Assembly (NCBI GenBank): GCA_023014365.1
Contig: JAEBUN010000026.1
Span: 496,001 to 560,000, forward strand
DNA from: Lepiota brunneoincarnata
Taxonomy: Eukaryota > Basidiomycota > Agaricomycetes > Agaricales > Agaricaceae
DNA length: 64,000 nt
Direction: 5' to 3'
Made by a program: the position numbers and the translations under genes. Positions 53,131-64,000 of this stretch are shown here, piece after piece. Each line of letters begins with the position of its first letter. Position 1 is the stretch's first letter. A model generated the notes under the pieces. The model was not told the origin of the DNA and ran no database searches. It saw only the letters and a program-made list of their open reading frames with translations.

Positions 53131-55597
53131 ATGCCAGGAACATACACCCACCACTTTAACTCTCCAACGTACAAAGGATCCATCACTATCAACACTGGGT
53201 GAGTGGCATTGTCGTCTATCTACTATTTGCTGCTTTAATTTCGCTTGTATATGATAGACTGTTCATCAATGGACAATGGGTTGACCCAGTTGACAAGGGG
53301 GAGATGATTCGAGTGAGTTCCAATGCATGCTTATTCCGTGAATCCAAGTGCGCAGATTTAGGGCTCTTTCACGATAGTGTCATCGACCCAAGTGTGTCTC
53401 CGGTACTACATCTCAGCATAATACTTTGCTAAAATTCCTATCCCCAAGCTACCGGCAAAGTCATCACTTCCGCAGCTGGAGGTTCATCCAAGGATATTGA
53501 CCATCGCGGTAGCCGCAGGCTAGTAAGGTACACCTCTCGGCTAAACCCCCTATCTGTCAAAGTGTGGGCATTATCTAAGCATCGTATTCATATCATAGGC
53601 TTACAAAACCGTATGGGGTCTGAAGACCCCCGGAGCCGAGCGTGGAAAACTATTGAATAAATTGGCAGTGTTGGTAGAGAAGCATCAGGATGAATTGGCA
53701 GCGCTAGAAGCTCTGAACCTTGGTCAGTTGTACTTCATAGGTCGCGCTGTGGAGATGGTTGTCGTTGATGTACAGGGATATGCAGGAAAACAATTCAACA
53801 TTGGTCAAAGCTGCGGATCTTAAGATGTCGATAGATGCGTTGAGGTATTTTGCCGGGTGGGCAGACAAGATCCAAGGAAAGACGATTGAAGTGAGTTTCC
53901 AATCGACATCAAACCTTGACTAACTACTATCGTCCCTACTTACTATGCACTACTAGACGACCGAGAAAAAGATGGCTTACACAAGGCACGAGCCTTATGG
54001 TGTCGTCGTGAGTGATATCTTGGTCTCATAGAGGAGGCCTGAGCGTAGAATATGCTGCGTTTTAGGGGGCGATCACCCCATGGAACGGACCTCTCGTAAG
54101 TCAGAATCAGATGAATCGAGCATCGTGGTTGTGTTGAGCGTATTCAGGTGATGGTCTGTTGGAAACTTGGACCCGCTTTGGCTACGGGGAATACAGTTGT
54201 CCTTAAGGTATGAGCCAATCCAATGTATTCCTGGTTGATGCGTCGTCTGATGATGGTCGCCAGCCATCGGAGCTTACGCCTCTCACTGCCCTTTATATAG
54301 CCAATTTGATTAATGAAGCAGGATTCCCACCTGGCGTCGTTAACATCGTCAATGGATATGGTATGCCTTCAAAAAGATAGCCAGTTTGACTGTGTATGAT
54401 TTACTCAAACTGCGTGATTAGGAAATACCGGCAGGAGCAGCCATAACTGCACATCCTTTGATAACGAAGGTCGCGTTTACAGGAAGCACACTCACAGGCC
54501 GTAAAATCCTGAAAGCGTCAGCTGAATCGAACCTGAAGAAGATTTCCCTTGAGCTAGGCGGCAAAAGCCCAACGATCATCTTCGATGATGCGAATCTTGA
54601 GCAAGCACTCAAATGGGCAAGCAATGGCATATTGTGCGTATTATTTTTAGAGGATATACGGGAGCGGCATTGATGAAAATGCCACCAATGTAAGTTACAA
54701 CATGGGTAGGTCACCTTGCCCCAAGTGCTACAAAAAAATTGCAGTTCTGAGAACATGAGCAGGTCAGGCTTGCACCGCAGGGTCCAGGATCTATGTACAA
54801 GAAGGCATCCACTGACAAGTTCCTTGAAGGATTCACGAAGATCGCAGAAGCACTTGCCCAGGCTACCGGTGGTCCATTCGATCAGGGAGTCCAACATGGT
54901 CCGCAGGTATCACAAACACAATTTGACGTGAGTCATGTTAAGCTGTGGGGGGTCCTGACACGAGTCCTACAAAATTTATGTGATATAGCGTGTAATGGGA
55001 TACATCAACTCGGGAAAGGCAGAGGGTGCCAAAGTGCATATCGGTGGCGAGAGGTTTGGCGAAAAAGGATACTTCATCAAACCAACGGTTTTCGTTGACG
55101 TGAAGGCCGACATGAAAATCATGCGGGAGGAAATCTTTGGTCCGGTTTGTTCTATCGTCAAATTCAAGACTGAAGAAGGTACCTTGTTGCATCGTCTATG
55201 AATAGGGGGTCCTGTCTTGACCTAATTGCACACAGAGGTGGTTGGGTGGGCGAATGATACAACTTATGGGCTCGGGGCGAACGTTTTGACGGAGAATGTG
55301 AGCCGCGCGATCAGGATGGCAAATGCTCTTGAAGCGGGGAGTGTCTTTGTGAGTGTGACGAATTTATTACGATGCAAGAGGCGTTGAAGCCGCCGTGGCG
55401 CAGGTAAACTGCGCACAACATGCTGAAATTAACGTCCCATTTGGTGGATTCAAGCAGTCCGGGATAGGTAGAGAATGCGGGGAGTATGCCCTCGAGACGT
55501 GAGTAAAAGCAGTCCGTAACGAATTCTCCAGCTCATACTGTATCCCAGGTATACCCAGGTCAAGGCCGTCCACATCAACATTGGCACGAGGTTGTGA
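53131..55597 (+). pseudogene. Aldehyde dehydrogenase, copy 3 (several frameshifts)
   Basis: Start MPGTYTHHFNSPTYKG, stop TGA 55,595-55,597. Same exon layout as ALDH1/2 and clearly closest to ALDH2. Motifs still readable are [38 protein letters not shown], the 11-nt micro-exon (54,695-54,705), [23 protein letters not shown]. Lesions: GACCATCGCGGTAGCCGCAGG (two bases longer than ALDH2, about 53,502-53,520); one extra base near 53,805; CATCCACTGACAAG (one base more, about 54,810), which makes a stop. The motif PWNFPL reads PWNGPL. It lies on the far side of the NACHT array from its sister copies. Confidence 0.82.
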
Positions 55598-56619
55598 TTG
55601 CATTGGATGCCCCCTTTGTATGTACATACTGTACGTGAGAGCGAGTGTTAAGTATAAACGCCATGTGATTTGATCTGCTTAAGGGCAGGCTTAGTCGATG
55701 GATTGAAAAGCCGCTGTGACCCCGTTACTGGTCCATCCTTTCTTTCCTCCCTTCCTCCGCGATTCGCCCTGCCGTCTCCCGTCGTCCACCAAATCCCGAT
55801 CGGTGCCAATGCATAGTTCTATGCATATAGTCTGATGAAGCTCTGCATTATTCCATGCTCTGCACTTGTCAAGCCGGAACAACCCATTGCTGGGCTAGAT
55901 CTTCCGCGCATTGGCCTGATGCACCATGGACCCCCCTCCGTGGAGTGTTTACACTCGCGGATACCCCCGTCAACATGATTGATTGGGGTGTATTACCAGC
56001 ACCCATTGGACCCGCGCTCTGTCCCTTGGACATGTAGTGCTGTTTCAATGCATGTTCGATGACTAAGCAATGCGCACGGTCATCAAAGCGCGTTGGGCAC
56101 CCGCGTTCACGCGTCGGTGTCCGACGTATCATCTGCCCAGAGTATCTCTCTCGGCACACTAAGGTTTTGGTGGCTCGCACACGGTCATCAAATCCTGCCG
56201 CGGCTGCGACGTTCCCTCGTCTGCGCCTATGTGCACAGAGTACCATCTCACTTGGCATACGAAGGGTTTTGGTGGTTCGCATTCAGAGACGGTTATCAGG
56301 GCTTCTTGTAGAAACATCGTGGCGCCCCTTCCTCTTTTATATATTTTTTGTTCATCGCAGGTTCACATGGAAGTCTTATGAGACACGCCTCAATTCATTC
56401 CCCAGGTAGTGTATCCATGTCCATGACAGATCTCGCAAACACAATCCCCGCCAAAGATGGCTCATTCTCATTTCTTCTCTTGAGTGAATTTTGAGATCCG
56501 GCCGCCTACTAACGATTTAGGCACTTGCAGCTGATGCTCACAGCCATTCCCGGGTCCAGTCCCCATCCCTCGTCGCACGCGAAGTCGAACTCAGTTCAAA
56601 ACTGCGACCCTGATACCAT
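55598..56619. repeat. 3' flanking module, copy 3, with 18-nt hairpin, and DUF6534 3' flank
   Basis: 55,790-56,510 shares the hairpin (55,809-55,826), the phrase CATACGAAGGGTTTTGGTG and later blocks with the modules behind NACHT1 and NACHT2. It also shares blocks, on the opposite strand, with 25,510-25,960 behind DUF6534 relic A. So one dispersed module adjoins three gene families. Confidence 0.65.
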
Positions 56620-58100
56620 CGTACCCGACTCGACTGTCGTATCAGTGTTTTCTGTTGAGCTACTGTAGTGGTGGCGTTGATTGAGAAGGATCATGAAGCA
56701 GTTGCTGTAGCTGCTTATGATGACGTTTTGTCAGTTATAAATCCCGCACGTGAAAAGGGAGAGGGCAGCTGACAGTATTCCGAGGAGGTATCCGCTGTTG
56801 GGGTCGGGGGTCGGGAATGGTAGACATATCGTTAGAGATGTCGAAAGACATAACGAGGAAAGATATTGCTCACCCAGGTTGGTAGATGTTTGTCACCTAT
56901 AACAGTAGTAGGTTTAGAAGTTATTCAAGCGTGCTCGAAACGTTTTGATAACGCACAGGGGGAGCAATCGGTTTGATGAAGAATATGATAACAGTTTCAA
57001 TGGCCACGGCAGCTGAAAGTTGGATTGCGAAGCAGCTGAGGAAGAGTGAATGGGGTAAGATTCAACTGGCCTCACACACCTGTGATCGCGTTGGTTTCGA
57101 GTGTGATTGTTAATAGTCGCATGATTTTCCTTCCGGTCGTTGGTCGGATCATGGCGTGGTCGCGTTTCGCGCGTAATAGCTGTGGGATTGTTTGTGATTT
57201 ACCGGGAGGAGATAAGGGAGGTGGAACGTACGATGTAGGCCATACAGCTCGCAATTATCATATCCGTCACTGCACTACCAAAAAGCCATAGCTACACATT
57301 GAGGTTAGTGATTGTGGGGAAAAGCAGGTCTGAGAGTTTTAGGGAAAAGGCACCATGATCGGAACGCGGATAGCTTTCATCTAGAATGAGTATACTTTTC
57401 AGCGTAGAATCCTGTTACAACCCTCAGCGGTGAGCACACTCGGGAGTGGAAGAAAAAAAAGAGGATCGTACTGACTCTGATGCCAACTGCGAGTCCGCAA
57501 GCAGCAGCAACAAGTGCGATCTATCATCCATCGCACAGAAGTTTATCAGCCCGTATCTGCAGCAACCTAGTGGGGATCGACTCACGAAAGCTGTTAATGC
57601 GGGTATAGCTTTCCACTGACCCAAAACCCAGATTCTCCAGCAGTACACCATTTGTACTGCGAATGCGATCACAGCGTCGAGGGCTGGTATGTTGATAGCA
57701 GCGAGGTGGAATTCGTACAGCTTGGCGATGTCGCCAAAGTTGTATGCGAACCAGAAGAAGAGGTCCTTCCATTGTTAACACAGATTGAACCGTATCCAGG
57801 AGGAAAATAAAGTGTACTTGGGGCCCCGGCAGAAGTTAGCTAGGCGAAATAAGTTTTTTGAGGATGGGAATTCGATACCTATGATTTTGATAGCAGTTTT
57901 GTCGTTGCTAGAGTATAGCAAGTAGAGAACTGTGTTTCACGCCTTTTCATCAGGAACTGAAGCACGTTGAGTCGAGTAATATCAGCGCACCATATTGAAC
58001 CACGAGTATTCCGTAGAGGAACCAATTCAGAACAATCCCAACGAGCTGCAACGTGACGTAATGTCAAACACCGTCCAAACCCCCGCACAGACCAACTTAC
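56620..58100 (-). pseudogene. DUF6534-type membrane protein relic B
   Basis: Minus strand, in coding order: an N-terminal helix (LNWFLYGIL-like, about 58,040), the LLDTVQSVLTME segment (57,790), YEFHLAA-like and VYCWRIWVLGQW (about 57,640), then GRKIMRLLTITLETNAIT (about 57,120), and a GKLS/YSNCFMILLNQR segment (about 56,690). One extra G in ATGGAAGGACC (about 57,768), compared with ATGGAAGACC in relic C, shifts the frame. Helix content fits a multi-pass membrane protein. Dead as given. Confidence 0.65.
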
Positions 58101-58744
58101 CACCGGACCTGCACTTGTACAATCGACGGGGGGTTGGGATTGACCGTAACGAATTCAAAGTGCGAGACTCACATGGCCGCTATGTTCTTCGGAACCGGAA
58201 TTGTCAACGGCTGGTCCATTCAACACGTCAAGGGAGGGAGAACCAATCCCTGATTTTTTTTGTCCCACACGCTATTTTATAGCCATCACGCGCGCTTTCG
58301 TTAGCTCCGTTTTCTCATCGAACATTGTATGGAACACCAGGATCGTCGCAGAAACCAATTCGGTATGGATGAGTCGTCGACTGGATACCACCGCACAGCA
58401 TTTTTTATTCCAACATTGCAGGGTCAAGTCCAACACCACAGGAAAGCTCCTATGGTTGCCCGACATCAGTTGTAGTCGCTACCTTAACGAGTCCGTGATC
58501 AATCGATAACGGAGCGGAGCATCAAGATATGGTGCTTCTGGACTCCCGGCTTGCTTCCTCCGGCGCTCAAATGGCCATCCCATGGTGAAGCTTGGACTCG
58601 AAAGAGGTTTAGGACAGTCAGCCCTTCTATGACCTCGGATGCCCTGATGGGCTATTCCTCAGCTCCGAAATTTGCCACGCAACTGAATTGACGAATGATG
58701 CCGTCCGAGTAAAGTAACAATATAATCGAGGGTGTTGCGGCACA
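58101..58744. other. Upstream flank of relic B; pieces shared with 61,440-61,680
   Basis: Blocks such as GCGCTTTCGTTAGCTCC occur here (58,292) and at 61,611, so the flank was duplicated with the gene. No gene recognised. Confidence 0.45.
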
Positions 58745-59200
58745 TCGGCGTCTATTGCCAGACGAAGCCGAATTGTCTTTCAAGAAAGCGATAGGGGCTC
58801 CATCAGCAGTCGCATGATGTGTTTGGTGAGGCAAACGATGCCCAGTCACTGGGAGATGTGTTTTTGCAACGGGATAGGCTAGAAGAAGCCGAGTAGTCTT
58901 TCAAGAAAGCGATGGAGCTTCATCAGCAGTCGCATGATGTGCTCGGCAAGGCCGATGATGTCCGGTTGCTGGGAGAAGGGTATTTGGGATGGGATAGACT
59001 GGACGAAGCTGAACAATATTTCAACCAAGCTCTTCTTCTTCACCATCAATGCTAATCATCACAAGATGAGTTATGGATTTATCGTCACTCGGGCATGTTC
59101 GGAAATGCGGGGAGATACCACCTATGACATGAGGCATTTTCGGTATGTTAGGCATTGTCTCATGTTTCTCAATTTTCAATCATCTCTAGTGCCTTGAGTT
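58745..59200 (+). pseudogene. Relic of the NLR TPR tail
   Basis: Plus-strand sequence encodes two to three TPR-like units (GACGAAGCCGAATTGTC.., then CAGTCGCATGATGTG twice) and ends with MRHFRYVRHCLMF, matching the end of the NLR gene (IRHFRYFMHLSCF at about 26,310). An in-frame TAG (GCCGAGTAG, about 58,891) and other stops make it a relic. The NTPase part is missing. Confidence 0.7.
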
Positions 59201-59875
59201 CATAATTCATCTTTGGTAATTAGGCGTGTATAATTCCGGGAACGCCTCCATTCCCATTTATTTCACTGAAACAATATGAACTCTACACAAAATCGATACA
59301 CACATATATAAGTAAATGACATGCTCATGTGCCAGAGGGAAATGAAGAAGGTGAAAGAAAATGCAAGAGATAGAGGAGAGCGATGACACAGACTAGCACG
59401 GCATACTGAACAAATCAATCTTCCCCTACCAGGACTCGGCACAAGTGTGGTCGACCAATAGCCCGATTTCCGACCGTGCTCCCTCTTCGGCCTCACCACT
59501 TGGGGTCTCTGAGGCTCACGCCCTGTTCCCCTCACCTCAACGTTGAACCTACATAACATTGGGATTCTGTTCAATTCCCCATGCGACGAGTCTCATTAAA
59601 GCAGGGTCTAATGCATTTATTTATCTGGACCTGGTGAGATCTGGAACGCGATCGAGATGTGGATTGTGACGTAGGAGGACCGAGGACAACAACTCGAATG
59701 CTGAATATCGATACAAATATTCATTCCCCAGAGAGACTGTCAACCTCCGTGGCAGAGTGTGCAAACGCAATCCCAGCTAATGACGGCGCACTTGCCTTCC
59801 CCTTCCCATCATTTCTCTCAAACGCAGCTCCAGACTCGGCTGATACCGATAGAGCAGGTACTTGCAACTGATACT
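59201..59875. other. Unassigned; end of the window's DUF6534 3' flank
   Basis: 59,700-59,860 (GTGCAAACGCAATCCC region) resembles the 3' flanks at 56,430 and 25,550. No gene recognised. Confidence 0.45.
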
Positions 59876-61410
59876 TACGGCTGTCCTGGCCTGTCGGCTT
59901 CATTCCTCTCTGCACACGAAATGGTGCCCAATCTCAGCTCGAGTCCGTGAGCTACGCCCAGTTCGACTGTTGCGTCGGTTTCGTCTGTAGAGCAGTTGTA
60001 GTGGTGGCGCTGGTTGAGGAGGATCATAAAGCAGTTGCTGTATCTGTTTATTATGTTGGCGTCAGTCATGCCTCCTGTGTTGAGAAAGAATAACTGACAG
60101 TTTCCCGAGGATATATCCCCTATCACATCGGAAATGGTTTGGTACGGGCTGTTAGAGATATATGAGTATATACTAGGGAAAGATGTTGCGTACCCTTGTT
60201 GATAGACGGTCGTTACCTAGAGCGAATTTTGAGTCTCGTTCTGTTGTGCTGGAAGTTTCTTGGTACGTACCGGAGGTGCAATGGGTTTTATCAAGAACAT
60301 GACGGCGGATACAATGGCCACAGCAGCTGAAAAGATTTAAGTTGGGTGGAGAGCAGTAAACAAAGTAGATCTCGGCGAGCACCACATACCTGTAATCGCG
60401 TTTGTTTCGAGTATGATTGTCAGCAGTCGCATGATCTTCCTTCCGGTCGCTGATTGAATTGGACTGGTATCTTTCTTCGGGTGGAGTAGCTATAAGCGAA
60501 ATATTTTATCACCTTATGCCAGAGGAGTGTAAGATGGTTGGAATGTACAATGTAGGCCATGCAGCCCGCAATCAGAATGTCCGTCACTGCATTGCCAAAA
60601 AGCCATAGCTACAGGTCAAGAATCATTAACTGCAGAGAAGTCTGGGGGAGTTCGAGAAGTACCATAAGTGGAGCGTGGTAGTGGTCATCCTGGACAAGTA
60701 AGCTTTTATTTGCAAAACTCTGTTCAAGCTCTCGCTGATCAGCATATCCAGGAACGATGAAATAGGGAACAGAACTGACTCTTATGCCAGTCGCAAGTCC
60801 GCAGGCAGCAGCAACAAGCGCAATCTACCCATACCACGAAAGGATCATAGCCTCGCGGGTTCAACAACAGGAGCTAATGAACGTTACTCACAAAAGCTGT
60901 GAATGCAGGTACCACTCTCCACTGGCTCAGCACCCAGATCCTCCAGCAATATACCGTTTGCACTAGGATGGCGATGAGGGCGTCGAGGATTGGCACGTCG
61001 ATAGACGCGAGATGGAACTCATATAGTTTTGAGAGGTTGCCAAAGTTGTATGCGAACCAGAAGAAGAGGTCTTCCATCGTTAAGACTGTTTGGATTGTGT
61101 CCAGGAGGAAAATGATATGCACTTATGCAAGAAAACGGTAATGTCAGCTGGATGAAGCAAGATTTCGAAGATCGGGATCTCAGGACCTATGACTCTGATC
61201 GTGATTTTGTCGTTGCGGGAGTATATCAAGTAGAGAACTATCGGACAGACCCACTCTGTCAGAAACTATGGTGCATTGTGATGGGTACTTCCAACGTACC
61301 ATATTGGACTGAGAGTATGCCATAGAGGAACCAATTAAGCACGATACCCATGAGCTGCCAAGTGAAGCAAGGTCAACTGTCGCAGTCGATCCCCCAGGCT
61401 GAGGGCTGAG
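59876..61410 (-). pseudogene. DUF6534-type membrane protein relic C (best preserved)
   Basis: Minus strand: helix MGIVLNWFLYGILSVQYG (about 61,340), the exon 61,122-60,890 encoding LLDTIQTVLTMEDLFFWF and LDALIAILVQTVYCWRIW, an exon near 60,830 (ALVAAACGLATGIRV), LWLFGNAVTDILIAG (about 60,600), GRKIMRLLTIILETNAIT (about 60,430), AAVAIVSAVMFLIKPIAP (about 60,310), and NCFMILLNQRHHY (about 60,020). Splice-like GT..AG signals separate several pieces. The first two exons do not join without stops, so it is probably a pseudogene, but a functional gene with unrecognised introns is possible. Confidence 0.6.
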
Positions 61411-63124
61411 GGCTGAACGCCGGTATAAACGTAACGCACCACCGGACCTATACTACATTAATCGTTGGAATATTGGAATCGACATGGGCTGGAGGACAAG
61501 ACTCACACTGCCGCTTTGTTCTCCGGAACCGAAATTGCCAGTGGTGGGTCCATCCGACACGCAAAGGAGAGGTTAATAGCCCAGATGTCTTCTTATAACC
61601 TTTTGGCAAGAGCGCTTTCGTTAGCTCCACTATCCCATCGAACACTCGAATCAGTGACACAGTATCACATTCGGCTCGCACATTGGCACATAACGGTCAT
61701 CGATTGGATTTACCCCACGGAGACAGCCGTGATTCCCCCCTGATTCTGACACACAGGTTCAGTCCGACACCGTAGGACTCGGTACTGCCCCCTTCCCCCC
61801 ACTGACATCTCCTCTACTACGGCACATATCACATCCAGAGGGTTCCGTGATGATCCTAATAAAACATAAGTTGTGGAGTATTAATAGCCCACGACTTCTG
61901 GGCTTTCGATTTGCTCCCCGTGGCACGAAGGATGTGTAGATGTCCGCGCACCACGGTCCACCACGTGGGTAAGTTGGCCTCAAAGGGGTTTAGAGCAGAC
62001 TTAACTACTCAGATAGCCTTCAGTGGCCTCGGGTGATTTTCCACCCGGCTGATCTTTGAATACCTTCAGGGTAGGATAAAAATAAGCCCGGGGGTATCGG
62101 TTGGAGGGCGTGAATGTTCCGATTCCTTGCACTACGTCCTGTCTCTACTTGTGCGTGGAAGGAGGGATAGAAGTCTTTAAGGTATATACATATACGGCAC
62201 ACGAGAAATGCTCTCTTAGGACTGCTCACTGTATGACTATGTTCGCGAGTGACATAGCATCAGTCCATCGCCATGGGATCTGGGATAGGCACCGGACCCG
62301 AAGTGTTTTCGGAAACATTGAGGCTGCGCATATTAAGGATCATCCTGCATGTCTATCAGACCGAAAACATAGCATCAGCGTGCTCCACAGGTCAGGGATA
62401 TTTTCCATACCATCACCGAAAGAAGGGAATTCAAAAGGCTGATACAATGAGCCATTGTCCATTCTCGCTCATAAAAGGAATTTAACTAGCTCACCTGTAC
62501 ATGATGTGGCCCATCTGCTGAACGTAAAGGGAATATGGGAGAGTGGCGATCATAAGGACTGTTAACCCTTAGTCAGGTTACATGAGATCTTGTGACAGGG
62601 CTGGAATTACCGCTTAGCGAAAGACAAGTCCACGAGCTATCACGCATTACTAGGCGCACGATAGGGTTTTGGGACAAGCCATGTCGAGCAGCATCGCGGT
62701 ACTTGTAGTTTGTCAAACACCATAACACCCATTGATTCAACACGATTAGGATGCTATCGAAAAAATCGCATTAATCCAATCACGGGACTAGGAGAACACC
62801 TGCCTGAAGTTCGCCGTAGTTATTGGTGCCCTGACCATTATGCAATTTCGATCGAGCTCCAAGCTCCGGACAAACACATTTCCACTCCAAATACTCACAC
62901 TCAGGGATAAAAGAAGCCATAAAGTGAGAAGAACACCCATCTTCGAGTTGCGGTCATACAAAGTGTAGACTGGTTCAGTTACGTTTTAGCCCTAGGTCAT
63001 GACCATCGAGTTTGGACAACGGACTTGCCTCGCAACATGATTGCTGACTCAAAATTGCTCGCCAACAATATAAGGGAGGTTGTCTGGAATGCGAACCAAG
63101 AGTGACACCCTATCAGCTGTTTCT
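61411..63124. other. Unassigned
   Basis: No gene recognised. Short frames lack motifs. 61,560-61,680 shares blocks with the flank of relic B. Confidence 0.4.
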
Positions 63125-63494
63125 CTAACATGACAGGGTGGGTGTAGATGAGGCCAATGCTGAGCCATTGAGCGCCATACCAGTTATATGACAGAGGGAA
63201 TAAGCGCTTACATCTGGGTGATCAGCGCCCAGTAGCGAGCAATAAAGAAAGTGAGCCTGAGAGTCCATTCCGAGCTTCTGCATCCTGGTACTTGGTAAAA
63301 TATTCAAGACGAAACAGAGTCGATGCGTACTTCCAGATGTATTTCACCTCGTTGTCCCAGGTTATAATTTGATCGTATATCAGCAGTGCAAGGCCACCGG
63401 CTGGATGAGGGTCAGTGGGGGAACAGGTGGAGCATAGCACATAGAACGAACCAGTGGTGTACTGTCTTGTGAGCGCTTCAGCCATGATGACCAC
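63125..63494 (-). pseudogene. DUF6533-like membrane protein fragment
   Basis: The minus-strand frame 63,494-63,222 contains GGLALLIYDQIITWDNEVKY followed by IW, matching the usual start of fungal DUF6533 proteins (an aliphatic helix, then D-x-x-x-T-x-x-x-E-V-x-x-I-W). Likely introns flank it; the following helices are not clear in 63,307-63,125. Could be a real gene's first exons or a relic. Confidence 0.45.
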
Positions 63495-64000
63495 AGGAAA
63501 CGAGTTGCAAAGGCGGCGGAGAGAAGTGGCGGCTTAAATAACACTTACGAACTGACATAACGCAAGAGGGGCGGGGGTGAAACAGGAATGCACATAGACA
63601 CCATGGAAACTTCTGTGGACCTCCAGATTCGTGCGCTCATACGGTTGCAAGGATACATTTATGTAACCGGTCAATTCGGGATTTTCAGCATGCTTGGGGA
63701 AGTGAACCCGCTGGCCGTAATCCTTCCATTTGAGCCAAGTCTGTGGCACTGCCAGCTTGAGAATCAAATCGCATGACACTTCTTGCGCGTCGTGGCTTGA
63801 CTACTTGCGAGCTCGGAATCGGTCCCAGCTCACCAACCTCAAGTGGTATTGGAGGATGCGATGGTTTTTGCTGGACCTGGACATGCCACTCGGTATCTTC
63901 TCATCTGCATGTAGTGTTTGCTCTCGGCGAGGAACTGACTTGAGGTTTAGGCGGTTTGGTGTTGGGGCACCCCATGCACGATAAGCCATCGTGAACACTC
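63495..64000. other. Unassigned right end
   Basis: No gene recognised; frames on both strands lack motifs. May be the upstream part of the DUF6533-like gene. Confidence 0.4.

Overview
The window looks like nuclear DNA of a filamentous basidiomycete, most likely an Agaricomycete. The evidence is genes split by many 45-70 nt GT..AG introns, fungal NACHT and NB-ARC/TPR proteins, the fungal families DUF6534 and DUF6533, and chromodomain Ty3/gypsy retrotransposons. No ribosomal or tRNA gene, CRISPR array or viral genome was recognised. All family calls come from reading the sequence; no database search was possible.

1-23,771 is a nest of retroelements that can be taken apart from target-site duplications (TSDs). 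A minus-strand chromovirus ('gypsy1-minus', 3' LTR remnant at 354-407, 5' LTR at 23,379-23,771) was hit in its 5' leader by a second copy in opposite orientation ('gypsy1-plus', 12,484-23,291, TSD AGAGT). Both were then hit by other elements: a gypsy2 composite (1,243-3,846, TSD GTTGT), two 698-bp solo LTRs of family B (TSDs CAACC and ATAGA), three ~311-bp solo LTRs of family C (TSDs GTGTG, GGCAT and a decayed CTGTT/CCATT) and two 1.3-kb repeats of family D (4-bp TSDs). Gypsy1 encodes a small hydrophobic leader ORF, gag, protease, RT/RNase H, integrase with chromodomain, and an extra downstream ORF with three tandem CCHC zinc knuckles. A 12-nt complementarity between its primer site and its LTR suggests Tf1-like self-priming. 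The family-B LTR itself carries a 122-codon ORF.

23,772-35,021 holds a DUF6534 relic, a broken NB-ARC/TPR NLR-type gene on the minus strand, and a head-to-head pair: SSZ1 (ribosome-associated Hsp70 homologue, minus) and UBP14/USP5 (ubiquitin isopeptidase T, plus), 156 bp apart. Both carry apparent one-base insertions as given.

35,650-55,597 is an interleaved array in the order ALDH1, ALDH2, NACHT1, NACHT2, NACHT3, ALDH3, all on the plus strand. ALDH2 (all signatures, no lesion seen) and NACHT2 (five exons) look intact. ALDH1 has one frameshift, ALDH3 several; NACHT1 is truncated and NACHT3 broken. An intergenic module with a perfect 18-nt hairpin recurs after NACHT1, NACHT2 and ALDH3.

55,598-64,000 is a gene graveyard: two DUF6534 relics, a relic of the NLR TPR tail and a DUF6533-like fragment. 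Many lesions in the host genes are single-base insertions, so real decay and uncorrected assembly error must both be kept open.
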